A DNA stretch of 64,000 nucleotides from Onchocerca volvulus (lineage: Eukaryota > Nematoda > Chromadorea > Rhabditida > Onchocercidae): contig HG738140.1 of assembly GCA_000499405.2 (NCBI GenBank), positions 2,375,024 to 2,439,023 on the forward strand, given 5' to 3'. Positions 11,656 through 23,280 of this stretch are shown here, piece after piece. The notes under the pieces were generated by a model. It did not search any database, was not told where the DNA came from, and saw only the letters and a list, made by a program, of their open reading frames with translations. Position 1 is the stretch's first letter. Each line of letters opens with the position of its first letter. The translations under genes and the position numbers were made by a program.

Positions 11656-13715
11656 TCTTTTTTTTTTCAAATTTTGAAGAGCTTATTGATTCATAAAATT
11701 TATAAGGCACAGATTTAATATGATTATATGCCAGAGCACTAAATTTCATCTCTGCCTCTTATTGGGTCGTTGAAAACTTATCTTGATTTCCATGTGTAGA
11801 TTGTATCATTTCTCTACTACTCATCATTTCTTGATTTTACTACTGGGTCAGTAATTTAGTTCTCGATTATGACGACCTAATTTTGAACAATAAATAGTCG
11901 CAGGAGAAGACTCGTAAGAACATGTATCACAGCTATTGAAAAGCGTTTTTTTTTTCTTTTTTTTTTTTTTTTTGACCTTCAAATGATGGTTCTTCTTGAT
12001 TGCACCAAAATATGTATTTCTCTAAAGTAAAATTAAAGGAAAAAATAAAGAATGAGAAATGACGACGATTCATAGCAATCTAGGTCAACAACACATTATC
12101 ATTTTCATTTGGATAACGAATAATCGTACAAATATATATTGATGGTGATAAAAAAGGAAAGAATAAAAAAGTGTTATTTATCCTGTAAATTGCTATCATT
12201 TTCTTAACAATCTTTTCATTTTTCAACATCTGTAAATACCACTTTATCATCTGTATCTTCGTAGCTGATAATTTCATGCAAATTTTATCAACGAATAATT
12301 GATTTTCATTAGAATAATCATTTTTCGAATAATTAATTCTCATATTATGATATTAAATATTCTTTCGAAAACAGTTCATGATATCATCTATCAGCCATTT
12401 TGTCCAATTTTCCAGCTATTATTTACATTTCCAAGAGATTGAAGCATTTAAAAAATGAAGAATTACAGCTTTTATACTTGAAAATGCTCGCAATGTTCGT
12501 AATTTTCCTTAATAATCATTTTAAAAATTAGTTCTAAATTTTGAAAATAATCCATTCCATCTATAATGATAACAAGATGATGGAAAAAAAAATGTAATAT
12601 TTTCTGCATAAAATGTAATAATTTTAATAAAAAGATTTGAATGATGAAAAAGAAAACAAAAAAAAAAAAACAAAAAAACTTTATGTAAGCTGAATCATCT
12701 CATCGAAAAATGTGTTATTAGAATTTTGTGTAAATTCTTCGTTTTTTTTTTTTTTCATCAATTTTTTTTATCCATTTTTTTTCCTTTTTTTTTTCTGTAA
12801 AAAATGTCCCTTTAAATTATTTGCTGATTCATGATTGTTAGAAAAAGTTCATATCTATGAGATATGAAAAAAAAAAAAAAAAAAAAAAAAAAAGTAGAAG
12901 GAGATTCAAAAAGTAATTCATTCTTTTAAAGTTTAGATCTTTTGAATCATTAATCATTCTCTCTCTTTCTCTCTCTCTCTCTCTTTGTCTTAAAAACATT
13001 TCATTTAAAAATTCTTTTCAATTTAAAATAACAGTGATAAATCCAAGCTTCATGTTGATGATGATTTGAAATTTTTCTGGCAAAGTTTTTTTTTTTTTTA
13101 AAAAAATTTTGTTTTTACTGATTGTTATTTAAGAGCTTTCAATTTAAAGCAAAATTCCATATGAATCATTTCCTCGTCTTTTTTAAGTTTAAAATATTAT
13201 TTCGACAAAATCAAAAATATCTTTTCTGTCAAAATTTATCTTTTTTTTTTGAACAATTTTTCAATTATTTCATGCTAACAAAGTTTACCTTTTACAAAAT
13301 AAAGTTTACTTAATATTATCATTAACTATATCAATGATAAGAATCATTGATAAAGAACTTATACCAATGATAATTACTTCCTCATTGCTTCTTACAACAA
13401 TTACTTTGGTCAATTTTTTTTTTGAAGCTTCAGAAAACGAATTTTAATTAGAAAATTTTAATAAACTGGGTTGACTAGACATCACATCATACTATATAAC
13501 ATTAAAATCATTAAGTAAATTGATTGTTTTCTGTCAAAAATTCATTTTTTTTTTTTTTTTTTGAGCAATTTTCAAATAATATGTAACATTTTTTACAATA
13601 ATGTTGGTAATAAATTTCATTTCCTTTTTTTTTTTTTTTTTGCCTCTGACAATTATTTCAATTGAAAGAAAGAAAAAAAAATATAATAGATTACTGTAAA
13701 TGTCATACAATAAAT

Positions 13716-13787
13716 AATCATTTCCGACTTTAATATCATTTCCAATTTGAATATCATTTCCAATTTGAATATCATTTTCAACTTTAA
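13716..13787. repeat. 18-bp tandem repeat, about 4 copies
   Basis: Unit AATATCATTTCCAATTTG (with GACTT and AACTT variants) repeated head to tail. On the minus strand it reads as repeated GNDIQI, a coincidental consequence of a unit length divisible by three. Confidence 0.85.
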
Positions 13788-14704
13788 ACAACCAATCATT
13801 AAATACTCTTGAAAACGCCTACTCCCTTTTCTGATAACATATAATCATCGTTTGATGTTGGAATATCTTTCATAAATCTAAAATTAGTTGAATCGGACAA
13901 CAACTCATCTCAAACAATGCTGGTGCGTTGAAATTATGTTTCATCAATTTCGATTTCAACAATATTTGCGATTTTCGTAATTCCATCGGGAAATTTATGC
14001 CAGTTCAATTCATTCAAACATTTCAACTTGTTGGAGATTCTAATTTTACTAAAATTTTCCCAAAATATACGTTATATTCATATTGCCTTTGTTTAATCAA
14101 AATTTTTCATTTGATGGATAAATTTTTCAAAAAAACAAATTTTTCTATATTAAGATCATTTATATAATTTTAAAATTATATGTCTTTTTCTTTTTTTTGA
14201 AGTTTTGAAATAGGTCAATGATCTAAATAATAGTCGCAGCATCGAAAAATATGTTTGCATCATTTTCTTCATTGTTCTCAATCTAAAAATTTGTTGATTT
14301 TGCTGACTTCCTAGATAATTTTCATTAAATTTTCTCGAAAAATAATGATCATTGGAATTCCTAGATAATTGCTAATTGCTGCTGTTGTTGTTTACTTCTA
14401 AATTCAAACTTATTTAATATTCTAATTCTAGATTTCATCACTTCCAAATCCAGAAATGATGAAATAATTTTAGTAACATAAAAGCAAAAAGGAAAATAAA
14501 ATACGAGAGAGTATATAAATTTTATACCGATTTCATAAGAAAAAAAAATAAATAAATAAAAATGTAACAATTTTCATGTTTAAGTTCAAAGTTCAGGGAG
14601 AATTGACCTCGATGAAATCAGTTAATTTTCACCAACAATCAAAGACTGACATCTGACATTTAATGAATGTATCTGAAAATCTATTTTTATCTTTTGAAAT
14701 TCGT

Positions 14705-14980
14705 CATATTTGAAATCAAATTTCCCCCCCTCTCAGATATTATCACAATTGACCTGGCACTCTTATCTTCATTTCTTTTGGTTTCTTTAACTTCAAAAAT
14801 TCATTTTGTTGTTCTTCACTTCCTCCTTCAACAAAAAATCGATTTATTTGAGATCAAATTTCCTCCCCTCAGATAATTCTAACAATTGACTTGTACTCTT
14901 ATCTTCATTTCTTTTGATTTCTTCAATTCTAAAGTTTATTTTGTTGCTCTTCACTTTCTTCTGCAACTTTTTTCATTTGT
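14705..14980. repeat. 138-bp direct tandem duplication
   Basis: The segment starting GAAATCAAATTTCC at 14712 recurs as GAGATCAAATTTCC at 14850. Matching blocks follow in the same order: CCCTCAGAT, CAATTGAC, CTCTTATCTTCATTTCTTTT and TTTTGTTG.TCTTCACTT. The copies are clearly diverged. No gene is seen in either. Confidence 0.8.
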
Positions 14981-15916
14981 TTCATCTTGTCAGATTAGAT
15001 GATAATTGATAAGATGATAATTTCTTCATTATTTTATCATTTATAAGATATACACTCTCAGAGCAATATTCATATGCTTCATTGAATTTCATTATTTTCA
15101 ACAAATTATATTTTCATATTTTTCATTTCGGCTTACCTTTTTCATTTATGTATAAAAAGAGGATGATTGGAAAAACATTGGTCAAGAATTCCAATTTTTT
15201 CTCGAAAAAGATTCGGAATTATATTTCTTTTCGAGGAAGATTAGAGAATCTTGTGAAATCTAACTTCGATATCTTAAATTGTCAATTCCCGAATTTCATT
15301 CAATTCAGAAAGATTTTTTTGCAACATATTTTTTTTTGCAATTTGAATCGTAACCAATAGCTTATTAAACAAAACCTTTAATATCACGAAGAGCGGAATG
15401 ATCATTTCGGATATTTAGTTATGTAATTGAAAGCAAAAAAAAAAAAAGATTGGATATAAAAAGAGATGATACCGGAAGTTTTTGATCAGTATCAATGATA
15501 ATAATCAAATAGTCATCCTCAAAAAGAAAAAAAAAACAGAGCAAAGATTGATTATAAAATTTAAAGTGCAACAATTTTCTTCCGAAAACTGGAATAGGAA
15601 GAATGAGGAAAAATTATTGAAAATATAGAATGACATTTTTTTTTTTTTTTTGAAAATTGAATATGCAAAAGGGCAAAAAAAAAAAAAGATAAATGTTAAA
15701 AATTGAAAGAATTAAAAAATGCTTTAATTTCATTGATGATTCATTGTTGATTATCAAAAACTTTACAACAAATCAAAGTGATTTTGTTCGATTTATGCAT
15801 ATTTTCGAAGAGGGACTATAAATCAAAATTTTTCCGCTCAAAAAAAAAAAAAAAGTTAAATTGTGTTCATTTTTTTTTTTTTTTTTTGTTTATTTCAATA
15901 GAACAAAAATTAATCT

Positions 15917-15976
15917 TCCAAGAGAGGGAGAGAAAGAGAGAGAAAGAAAGAGGGAGGGAGGGAGAGAGAAAAAAAG
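15917..15976 (+). repeat. GA-rich microsatellite
   Basis: About 60 bp of GAGA/GAAAGA/GGGA purine repeats, after T- and A-runs. Confidence 0.85.
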
Positions 15977-18670
15977 AATGAGAGATTTATTCTCGAATTA
16001 TTTTCTCGAAAAACGAAAGCTCATATGTTAAAATGCAAAAGTCCTCCCTAGAGAGACGGAGAGTTTATATATCGAAAAAGTTACTTATTTATTTCATTCT
16101 GCCAGTGTTGAATTATTGTTGATTACATATCTATCCAAGGCTAGTTGGGTATCGCTTTCAGCTTATTTCCAGCTTATTGAAATTATCGATTTTTCAACTT
16201 ATTTGCTTCCAACTTATTTCGTTTTTCGTTTTTACAAAAACTTCACATTTCATTCCTTATCATTGAAAAGTTTTATCAAATGATAATTTCAATTTTAAAA
16301 TAATATCATCACTAGCACGTACTGCTATACCCGTATCTTATCATTTTATAATTTTTGCGCTTGAATTTTGAATTTTCAAAATTTTGAATTTTTTACAATC
16401 AGTTTTGTTAAATGTGAATTTTGTCAAGACAAAAACAATTGATCTGTTTTTTTTTTTTTTTTTTAGATTTAAATTCAATTTTTAATTTAAGCAATACTTT
16501 TAAAGTTAGAAGTTGAATTGGAAATAAATTCTAAAAATTAGTTTATTCAGTAACATTCACTTTGACATCAACGCATTTTATCAAAGTCCGGTTTTAATTG
16601 GATTTCCTAAAATTTGATAAATATTACTAGATTCATAAAGTTTTTGTGAATATAGTTTTGTCATCTTTAAATTGATAAGATGATAAAACTATTATTGTCA
16701 TCAGAACAATAGATCACTTTATTTATATTCTTGTGAATTTAATTAATTACTTTAGAAAGCGAATGAAAAGATTATTAATTTCTTTTGTCTGAAGATAATA
16801 ATTATTACAAATTCAGAAATTATTATCCGCCTCTTGCAAAAGATGAAATAATCCTTGATTCATAGATAACATTTTACATCAACTCATTTCATTATTATTG
16901 TCATTTGCTGATAAAATTACAAAGAAATTATCATCTTTGTGAATGATAGAAGAAATGAATAAAAAGAAAACTAGTTTCCAATTTCTGATTTATATATTTC
17001 ATTTCACGGAAGTAACAGTTGTAATTGGAATTAAATTGTTGGAAATTATTATTATAATTAAAGAATTTTTTTTTAAGTAAATTAAAAAATCAAATGTCTT
17101 TTTTTCAGTTTGATTTGAAAAATTTCTAAATCATCATTTGTTGATGATTATTTCAGATTTTAAAATAATTTTTTTTTTCTTTTGGTTAAAAACTTTTCGT
17201 CCAAGATTGAAATGATTTCATGATCTTTCAAAATATTATTTATTAATCAATAGAAAAGTAATGAAGTGAAATATTTCTATTACTGTTGTACTTAAGTACA
17301 AATTACTCCTATAATTAGTTCCTAGTACAACATTCGAAAATTTTATTGTACACAATTTTTTTGAAATTTTGCCACTTAATTATTTGAATAATAGCATCAA
17401 TTTTAGTAACAATATTTCATATTAAAGGCTAACAATAAATACAAATTTTATGGATTTTCTTTAAATTTTCAAATGAAATATGAAGAAAATAGTAAATCGT
17501 AAAGAACAATCTTTTATTTATGAGTCTAGTAGATAAAGAAGATAGCAAATTAATCTTCTTTTGATCTAACTTTTTGATCTTTCCTAAGCAATCCATTGAA
17601 ATTACATTTTGATCTGAGAGAAAGATCAAGCGAAGATTATTAGCGACAAGGATGATAACATTAATCTTTTTCATTATTGCCATTTTATTTTTTGCGATTC
17701 GGTTGATGCGAATAGTTTATATTATTTTATTCTTTCTTATATTGCTTATTATATGTATTAAGATTTGTTTATCATATTAATACTCGAATTCACTTTTAAA
17801 AGATTTTTTTTCCTTTTAAGAATTAAGCGAATTATTTCTAATCAGTCTAATTTTTGCAGAATTCAATTGGATTTTATAAAAAAACTCGGGAATAATTCCA
17901 TCAAGAACAACAACAATGAAAATTCTTTTCGGGTATATTTTTCATCGTTAGATTAAAGTTCAAGTTTTTTTCTTTTTTTTTTTTTTTCTTTTATCATTTC
18001 ACTTAAGAATTCACAAAATTTTATCAACTTATTTGATTACATTTTTATCTTATTAAAGAATAAAATTTGCATATTTACATATATATTAATTTCTTTTGTT
18101 TGTATTTTTCATATACTTTAAAAAAAAAAAAATAATAATAATCCGATAGCAAAATCATAAATAAAATAATGGGAAAATTCGCCAGTAATTTAAATCCAAT
18201 GATTCAGTCTTTGCAAATAATTTCCTGATATTTAATTATTTGAACAATTTTTACTTTTTTTATTTTATTTTTTGATGAAAATAGGATAGGCAATATCTGA
18301 TTCATTGAAAAAAAATATTATTTTAAAAATCTTTTACCATTTTCGATCAACTATAACTGGAAATAATAATTGACTTAATTATCATCATTCGAACATTTAT
18401 CTTCAAAATCCGTATTTTTGTATGGTATATAGGTTTGGAAAAAAAAAAACCAAAAAAACCAAAAAAAAAAAAAAACAAAAATGAATTTCTTGCTCGAATC
18501 ACCACTTTTTTTTTTCGATGATAGCCCATTTTGCATATTTTAAATTAATCATTCATATCATATATCGTTGATTACAATTTTTTTTTTCCTTTAAAGCTGT
18601 CAAAAAATAAGGTCAAAAAAAACAGTTGTTTTAGTTTTAAGTTCCTAAAAATTAAGTTCATAAAACATCA

Positions 18671-18701
18671 ATGCAAGTTCTAATCATAATTAATGTGATT
18701 G
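18671..18701 (+). CDS. Candidate first (signal-peptide) exon of the aspin gene
   Basis: ATG at 18671 reads MQVLIIINVI and then G before a consensus GTAAGT donor. It sits behind TTTTAG acceptor-like sites and 206 bp before the first certain exon. The hydrophobic content would complete the signal peptide. The donor is phase 1, while the acceptor at 18907 needs phase 2, so the join does not read through as written. Either a one-base indel is present in the sequence or the real first exon is elsewhere. Confidence 0.4.
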
Positions 18702-18907
18702 GTAAGTGATTTTTAGTTCAATTTTTTTTTAAATTTTGTTTAGAAACAAGAAATACAACAACAACAACAACAAAAAAAGAAAAATTTATGTATTTTTGAT
18801 CTATAGATTTAGCAAATGAGTTGATTTCATATCAAATATCTGATCATTTCATTTCATATCAATTCTAATTATCATTTTATCACATCATTAATTATATTTC
18901 CATATAG

Positions 18908-20344
18908 TTTGTTATTGCTCGCGATAACAGCATTGGAAGCAGGTGTAGTAAAAAGGTACAATAAACGTTTTGCTGGATTTAATGTTGCCGGAATTGGTGG
19001 AAATGCTGGATGTGTCGTTGTGGTATGATTTTTCTCTTTTTTTTTAAATTGATATTTTAAACGATTTTAATTCAATTTTTCTTATAATTAAGAGTACGAG
19101 AAAAAAAAAAGACATTACAGGTAGTAAAATTTCGCAGAATTGCAGAAAAAAATTCGCAAAATTGAAAGAAGAAAAAAATGAAAATAAATTGAAACATTTT
19201 TAATGATTAATTAATTATCAATATTCGAAAGTTATTTAGATTTAACAAAAAAATAAATAAATAAATTTTATAGGATAATAAACTGTTTGCAAACAGTTTC
19301 TTTCTTCGTGAATTGACAACTGAAGAACAACGAGAACTTGCCCAATACATTGAAGATTCAAATCGTTACAAGGAGGTAAAAGATTACTTTTACCTAAAAG
19401 ACTACTTTTCTTTTTTTTTTCATAAAAATTTGAATTTACAAAAAAAAAAAAAAAAATGCATATTTTTTGTAGGAAGTAAAAGAATCATTGGAAGAACGAC
19501 GTAAAGGATGGCAATTAGCACGAGATGGCAAGGAAGATTCGAAAGTTTTATCGGCTCTTGCAGAAAAGAAACTTCCGAAACCACCGAAAAAACCATCCTT
19601 CTGCTCTGCTGGTGATACAACTCAGTACTACTTTGATGGTTGCATGGTTCAGGTATTTTAGCATCCAATTATTATCCAATTTTCAAAATTATAATCATCA
19701 AAAATTGAGTTATTAATTTAAAATTTGCACTAAAAATTAAGTTTAAAAATAATGATATTATGAAATTGAAAGGAATTCGAAGCTAGAATTATTGAGAAAA
19801 GCAACAAAATTTTCGTGCAAAATTTTATCAAATTTATCAATTTTATCAAAATTTATGATAAAATGATACTCTTTGATCTTCTTATAGAATGATAAAATCT
19901 ATGTTGGACGAGCATATGTACGAGATTTGACACCAGATGAAGTGACTCAATTGAAAACATTTGATGCCAAAATGACAGCTTATCAGAAATATTTATCTTC
20001 TACCATCCAAAAAGTAACAAACAAAATTTTCATTCGAAATTCAAATTAATCAGAATTTTTTCAAATCTAATTTTCACGATTTATTATTTTCTGAAATAAT
20101 AGCCATTTTAATTTTCTCAAGAAGTCATTAAAATACATTTAATTCAAGAATTTGAGCGGTACAATTATTTTTTCAGCAAGTGGATAGCTTGTTCGGTGAA
20201 AAATCAAATCTGTTCAATTTATTCGCTGATACACGTACTGAGGCCACGTCGCAAGCATCCGATGATGCTACGGCTGGTGCGACAACAACGCAAGCTCCAG
20301 TTGAAGCACCAGAACCACCACATTTCTGCGTCGCAATCTATTGA
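18908..20344 (+). CDS. Aspin: pepsin inhibitor-3 family protein (Ov33/Bm33 type), first exon not placed
   Basis: Exons seen: 18908-19022, 19274-19375, 19473-19652, 19888-20013, 20177-20344 (stop 20342). All are GT-AG and phases agree, giving about 229 residues. The first exon found opens with [11 protein letters not shown], the end of a signal peptide, then mature [17 protein letters not shown]. Two pepsin-inhibitor-3 repeats follow, each pairing GC...NKLF or NDKIY with an LR(D/E)LT or VRDLT helix start, then a serine/threonine/proline linker and the end PHFCVAIY. Four cysteines are present (AGC, SFC, DGC, HFC). Family members are secreted inhibitors of pepsin-like aspartyl proteases (Ascaris PI-3) and are dominant filarial antigens. 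A candidate first exon at 18671 reads MQVLIIINVI before GTAAGT but is one base out of phase; see findings. Confidence 0.93.
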
Positions 20345-20369
20345 AAACAAACTTGGACGTGAAAATGCC

Positions 20370-20382
20370 GAATAAAAATTTC
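20370..20382 (+). terminator. Candidate aspin polyadenylation signal
   Basis: AATAAA within CCGAATAAAAATT about 28 bp after the aspin stop codon. The short 3' UTR this implies is common in nematodes. Further A/T-rich runs follow. Confidence 0.5.
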
Positions 20383-21210
20383 AATTTATTCTTTTGCATT
20401 TTCATTTTTTTTGTATATGCATATGATATTTGTGCATTATTTTTTAATATGAAATCATAATTATCATGTTTTTTTTTTTTATCATTCAGGTTTTATTTCA
20501 ATTTATTCAAGTGAAAAATGGAAAAAAAAAAAGTTACTTTTAAATGCTGATTTTTGTATCAATTTAGCTATTTTTCTCTTCGTTTTGCTAACCCTGATTA
20601 CTTTTTATTATCATTTTATTTTTCATAGCTGTCTGTTTGCTTCTATGAAATTAATTTTTTTAAAATGTAATAAACATCCTCGTTTTTTTTTTTTTTTTTT
20701 TTTCTATTCACTGTTTACAGTATTACTCATTTTTTCGATTAACAAAAAAAAAAAAAAAATGACAAGAAATTGTCAACAACAGTTGTTGTTAGCAAAAGAA
20801 TAAAATTCAAACAATACATATAAACCAAATACTTAAGATTATCTCTGAACAAAACTAACACAACTGTTTAACATTACATTAAATTTCGAGAACGAGAAAA
20901 AAAAAAAAAAATTTTCAATGCAATAAAATATTCTTGTTTATCCGAGGGATTTTCTTTTTTTTTTTTTTTTTTTTTCATCCCGAAAAAATAATTCTAAGAA
21001 TAAAAAATGAAATTATGTTTACAAAAAAGTTAAAGAATTTCTCCACTATGCAAAAAACAAGAAATTAACGTGATACAGTTAAAAACTGCTCAAGCAAAAA
21101 TTTAATCTACTTTTTTTTTTTTTTTTTGAAAATATTACCTCATACAACAGTCAACAATCCCGATATAACAGCTACTATTGAGTCCAAAAATTCCCGAAAA
21201 AAAAAACAAT
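20383..21210. other. AT-rich spacer
   Basis: No gene seen. Long T and A runs occur at 20684-20703, 20744-20758, 20896-20911, 20954-20976 and 21112-21127. The perfect hairpin AACAAC-A-GTTGTT lies near 20775. Confidence 0.6.
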
Positions 21211-21317
21211 GACTACAACATCTGGGATTCCCGGGCCATCTCCAATTCAAGTACTAGCCAGGCTCAACGTAGCTTAACTTGACAAATCGAACCAAATTCA
21301 AACACATTAAATTCCGA
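21211..21317 (-). pseudogene. 5S rRNA-like sequence, degenerate copy
   Basis: Read on the minus strand, the 3' two-thirds match nematode 5S rRNA as remembered: GTCAAGTTAAGC, then GTTGAGCCTGGCTAGTACTT, then GGGAATCCCAGATGTTGTAG. The 5' third (about 21290-21317) is largely lost, including the expected ACGACCATATCACG start. It lies 350 bp from the better copy at 21561, in the same orientation, with the SL RNA-like sequence between them. It is probably a non-functional remnant of a tandem cluster. Confidence 0.75.
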
Positions 21318-21364
21318 TTAATATTTATAGCTCCTATCATTATATCACTTATATCGCATTGCTT

Positions 21365-21469
21365 GTTGTTCCGCTGATGCAGGATGTTCCAAAATTTCAC
21401 TTTAAGCCAAATCAGCCAAAACTCTGGGCCAAAATACTTCAATTACCTTAAAATTTGAGTAATTAAACT
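21365..21469 (-). pseudogene. Spliced-leader (SL1-type) RNA-like gene, diverged
   Basis: On the minus strand from 21469 the sequence begins AGTTTAATTACTCAAATTTT and then AAG|GTAATTG. The nematode SL1 exon begins GGTTTAATTACCCAAGTTTG and ends at a GT donor. About 17-18 of 22 leader positions agree. Downstream, AAATTTTGGAAC (21386-21397) is an Sm-protein binding site of the type used in SL RNAs, followed by a short stem around CTG-CAT-CAG. Size (about 105 nt) and order of parts fit an SL RNA gene. SL1 is almost invariant among nematodes, so the leader substitutions suggest a pseudogene or an unusual variant. Its position between two 5S copies matches the 5S-SL clusters known in several nematodes. 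Confidence 0.7.
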
Positions 21470-21560
21470 GTCGGAAACAACTTACGTCATTTTTGTATGA
21501 TTATCGTGAATCCAAAAACAATTTGATTACTATTGCAAGAATTTCCGAAAAATAAAATAT

Positions 21561-21677
21561 GTCTACAACATCCGGGATTCCTAGGCCGTCTCCGATCCAA
21601 GTATTAATCCAGGCCCAAGGTTGCTTAAATTGACAGAACGGACGAGATATCGTGTTTTCAATGTGATAGGGTCGTAG
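21561..21677 (-). rRNA. 5S rRNA-like gene, probably a pseudogene
   Basis: The minus strand reads CTACGACCCTATCACATTGAA at its start, CTTGGATCGGAGACGGCCTA in the region of the internal control sequence, and GGAATCCCGGATGTTGTAG at its end. This covers the full length (about 117 nt) of nematode 5S rRNA with scattered substitutions, denser in the middle (CGATATCTCGTCCGTTCTGT). Working 5S genes are normally near-identical within a nematode, so this copy is probably inactive or a diverged orphon. Confidence 0.75.
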
Positions 21678-21756
21678 AAATAACCGCAAACAAAATTTTA
21701 TGTCAAATTCACATCATTGTTTCAATTATACTTCATTGCTTGTTTGCTTCTATGAA

Positions 21757-21965
21757 CACTACCAAAACTCGTCGAGATTTCGCGGTCGAATCCCCAGATC
21801 CCCTCTGGGATTTCCTCAAATCACCGACCGAAAAACTACTACGGCAAGCGGAGCTACGCTCCCCAGAAACCCTCGGTATCTCGGCCCGCCAGGGCGGACC
21901 ATCTGGACAAAATATGAATCATGCTTACCCTAAGGATCTACAGTCTAGCCTCACAGTATCAACAT
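21757..21965. other. GC-rich structured island of unknown identity
   Basis: About 200 bp with far higher G+C than the surrounding DNA, next to the 5S/SL cluster. It contains several strong hairpins: AATCCCCAGA/TCTGGGATT (about 21790-21814), GGAGC-TAC-GCTCC (about 21849-21861) and CCGCC-AG-GGCGG (about 21887-21898). The segment GCGGTCGAATCCCC resembles a tRNA T-arm, but no matching A box or acceptor stem was found. Overlapping open frames (77 and 121 codons) read through the hairpins and show no known domain. It is best treated as a structured RNA gene, short transposon or insertion of unknown type. Confidence 0.45.
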
Positions 21966-22195
21966 ATGAATTTTTTGCAACCAGCATTAAGTGGTTCATA
22001 AAATGTAGATTACGGTACGTTTTTTTCTTTTCTATATGCTGTTTTTTATTTCTTCCCTACTCTGTCGTTTACATGAAGATTTGTGAAGTGAAAGTTTTAA
22101 TATGATAGCAAGAAATGTTACTGAACGAATCTTCATCTATATCAGTTTTATAATGATACATGCACTCAAAAGTTGCTTATTCTTTACACGAAGTG

Positions 22196-22245
22196 ATCAC
22201 GTAACGTATGTATACGTTGCATCACGTAACTTACGTATACGTTGC
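22196..22245. repeat. 25-bp tandem repeat, 2 copies, ACGT-rich
   Basis: Two copies, 22196-22220 and 22221-22245, differ at two positions. They run from ATCACGTAAC to GTATACGTTGC, with several ACGT tetranucleotides. A partial third follows (AGTACACGTC). Confidence 0.85.
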
Positions 22246-23164
22246 AGTACACGTCAAAGATGAATCATCTTAACAAAATATATCATCATTTTTTTCCTAA
22301 TTGTATGAGAAAGGTTACTTTTACTTACTTTTAATATTAGTTACCTAATTAGTTTTTACCTAATTATTTGCTGAAATTTTGGAAATTATTTCATAGGTAA
22401 CGGACAAACGGATATAAGCAAATTCAATCAAAAAATTCGTTACATTTTTCAATAATAAAATAGTAAAATTAATTTTTATCTATAATCTACAATCATTTCA
22501 GTTTTATCAATTTATCAATTTTATCAGTTCATCAATTCTGTCAATTTCCAATTTTATTAGTGAAAAAAAAAGCAAAAATTGCAACTTTTCCGTAACTAAA
22601 ATAATCAGAAATGAATGTAACACGTACGTAAACGTGAAAATATATACGTGAAATATTTGAATCAACTTTTTTTTCTCACAATTCATAGCATAAAAATATG
22701 CAGAATGTAAATGATTAATTCATACAATTCGAATTTCGAAATAATTCTAAATTACAATTCGAAATAACAATTCCAAACATGAAAAGAATCAAACTTAAAA
22801 TCGAATTAATCAAAAACAAAAATAAAAGAAAAAAAAATGGAAGAAAATAACATTCAATATTTTCGTCTCTGATTTTTGTCATATTTTCTCTTTATTTTCA
22901 GCTCATTAATTACTTTTTCCCGATAATGCCAAATAATCATCTATTTTGTGAATGTTTATAACAACTTAGGCTACAAATTTTTTTAATTAGGCCATTTTTC
23001 AATCAAATATTTTTAATTAGTCAATCCGATAAATTTCTCTCTTTTATTAATGCCTATTAAATAACTATTATGCAAGCGAAATAACTTGAATACTGATCTT
23101 TTACTTAAATGAAGTATTTGTCAAGAAAATAACAACTGAGGGAGAATAAATAATAAATGTGAAA

Positions 23165-23280
23165 AAATTTTCCCTAAACATGACGTATTTTTCGTAAATA
23201 TAACGCATAAGTTACGCTATTTTTGATTTTTTATGACGTAAATATGACGTTTAAGTTACGCTACTTCTGATTTTTTTAAG
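23165..23280. repeat. About 58-bp tandem duplication, TGACGT/TTACGC type
   Basis: ATGACGTATTTTTCGTAAAT followed by AAGTTACGCTATTTTTGATT is repeated as ATGACGTAAATATGACGTTT followed by AAGTTACGCTACTTCTGATT. TGACGT elements (bZIP/CREB-type cores) recur in both copies. Confidence 0.65.

Larger units (their letters stand above)
11252..18669. other. AT-rich intergenic region between BRAP and aspin
   Basis: No gene is supported. The region holds BRAP 3' sequence, long A or T runs (for example A-run 12867-12893), a CT-rich patch at 12958-12985, a GA-rich patch at 15917-15976, and the two small tandem repeats listed separately. Open frames of 60-92 codons on both strands are rich in F, K, I and N, as expected by chance at this base composition. 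Confidence 0.55.

Noticed and set aside
19420..19716. ORFs on both strands (82 codons minus, 63 plus) over aspin exon 4
   Set aside because: Shadows of exon 4, whose own frame gives a clear pepsin-inhibitor-3 match.
21780..21800. tRNA T-arm-like segment GCGGTCGAATCCCC
   Set aside because: No A box, anticodon arm or acceptor stem at the right spacing.
21700..22105. Plus-strand ORFs of 77 and 121 codons in the GC-rich island
   Set aside because: They read through strong hairpins into AT-rich spacer, show no domain, and open frames are expected in a short GC-rich stretch.
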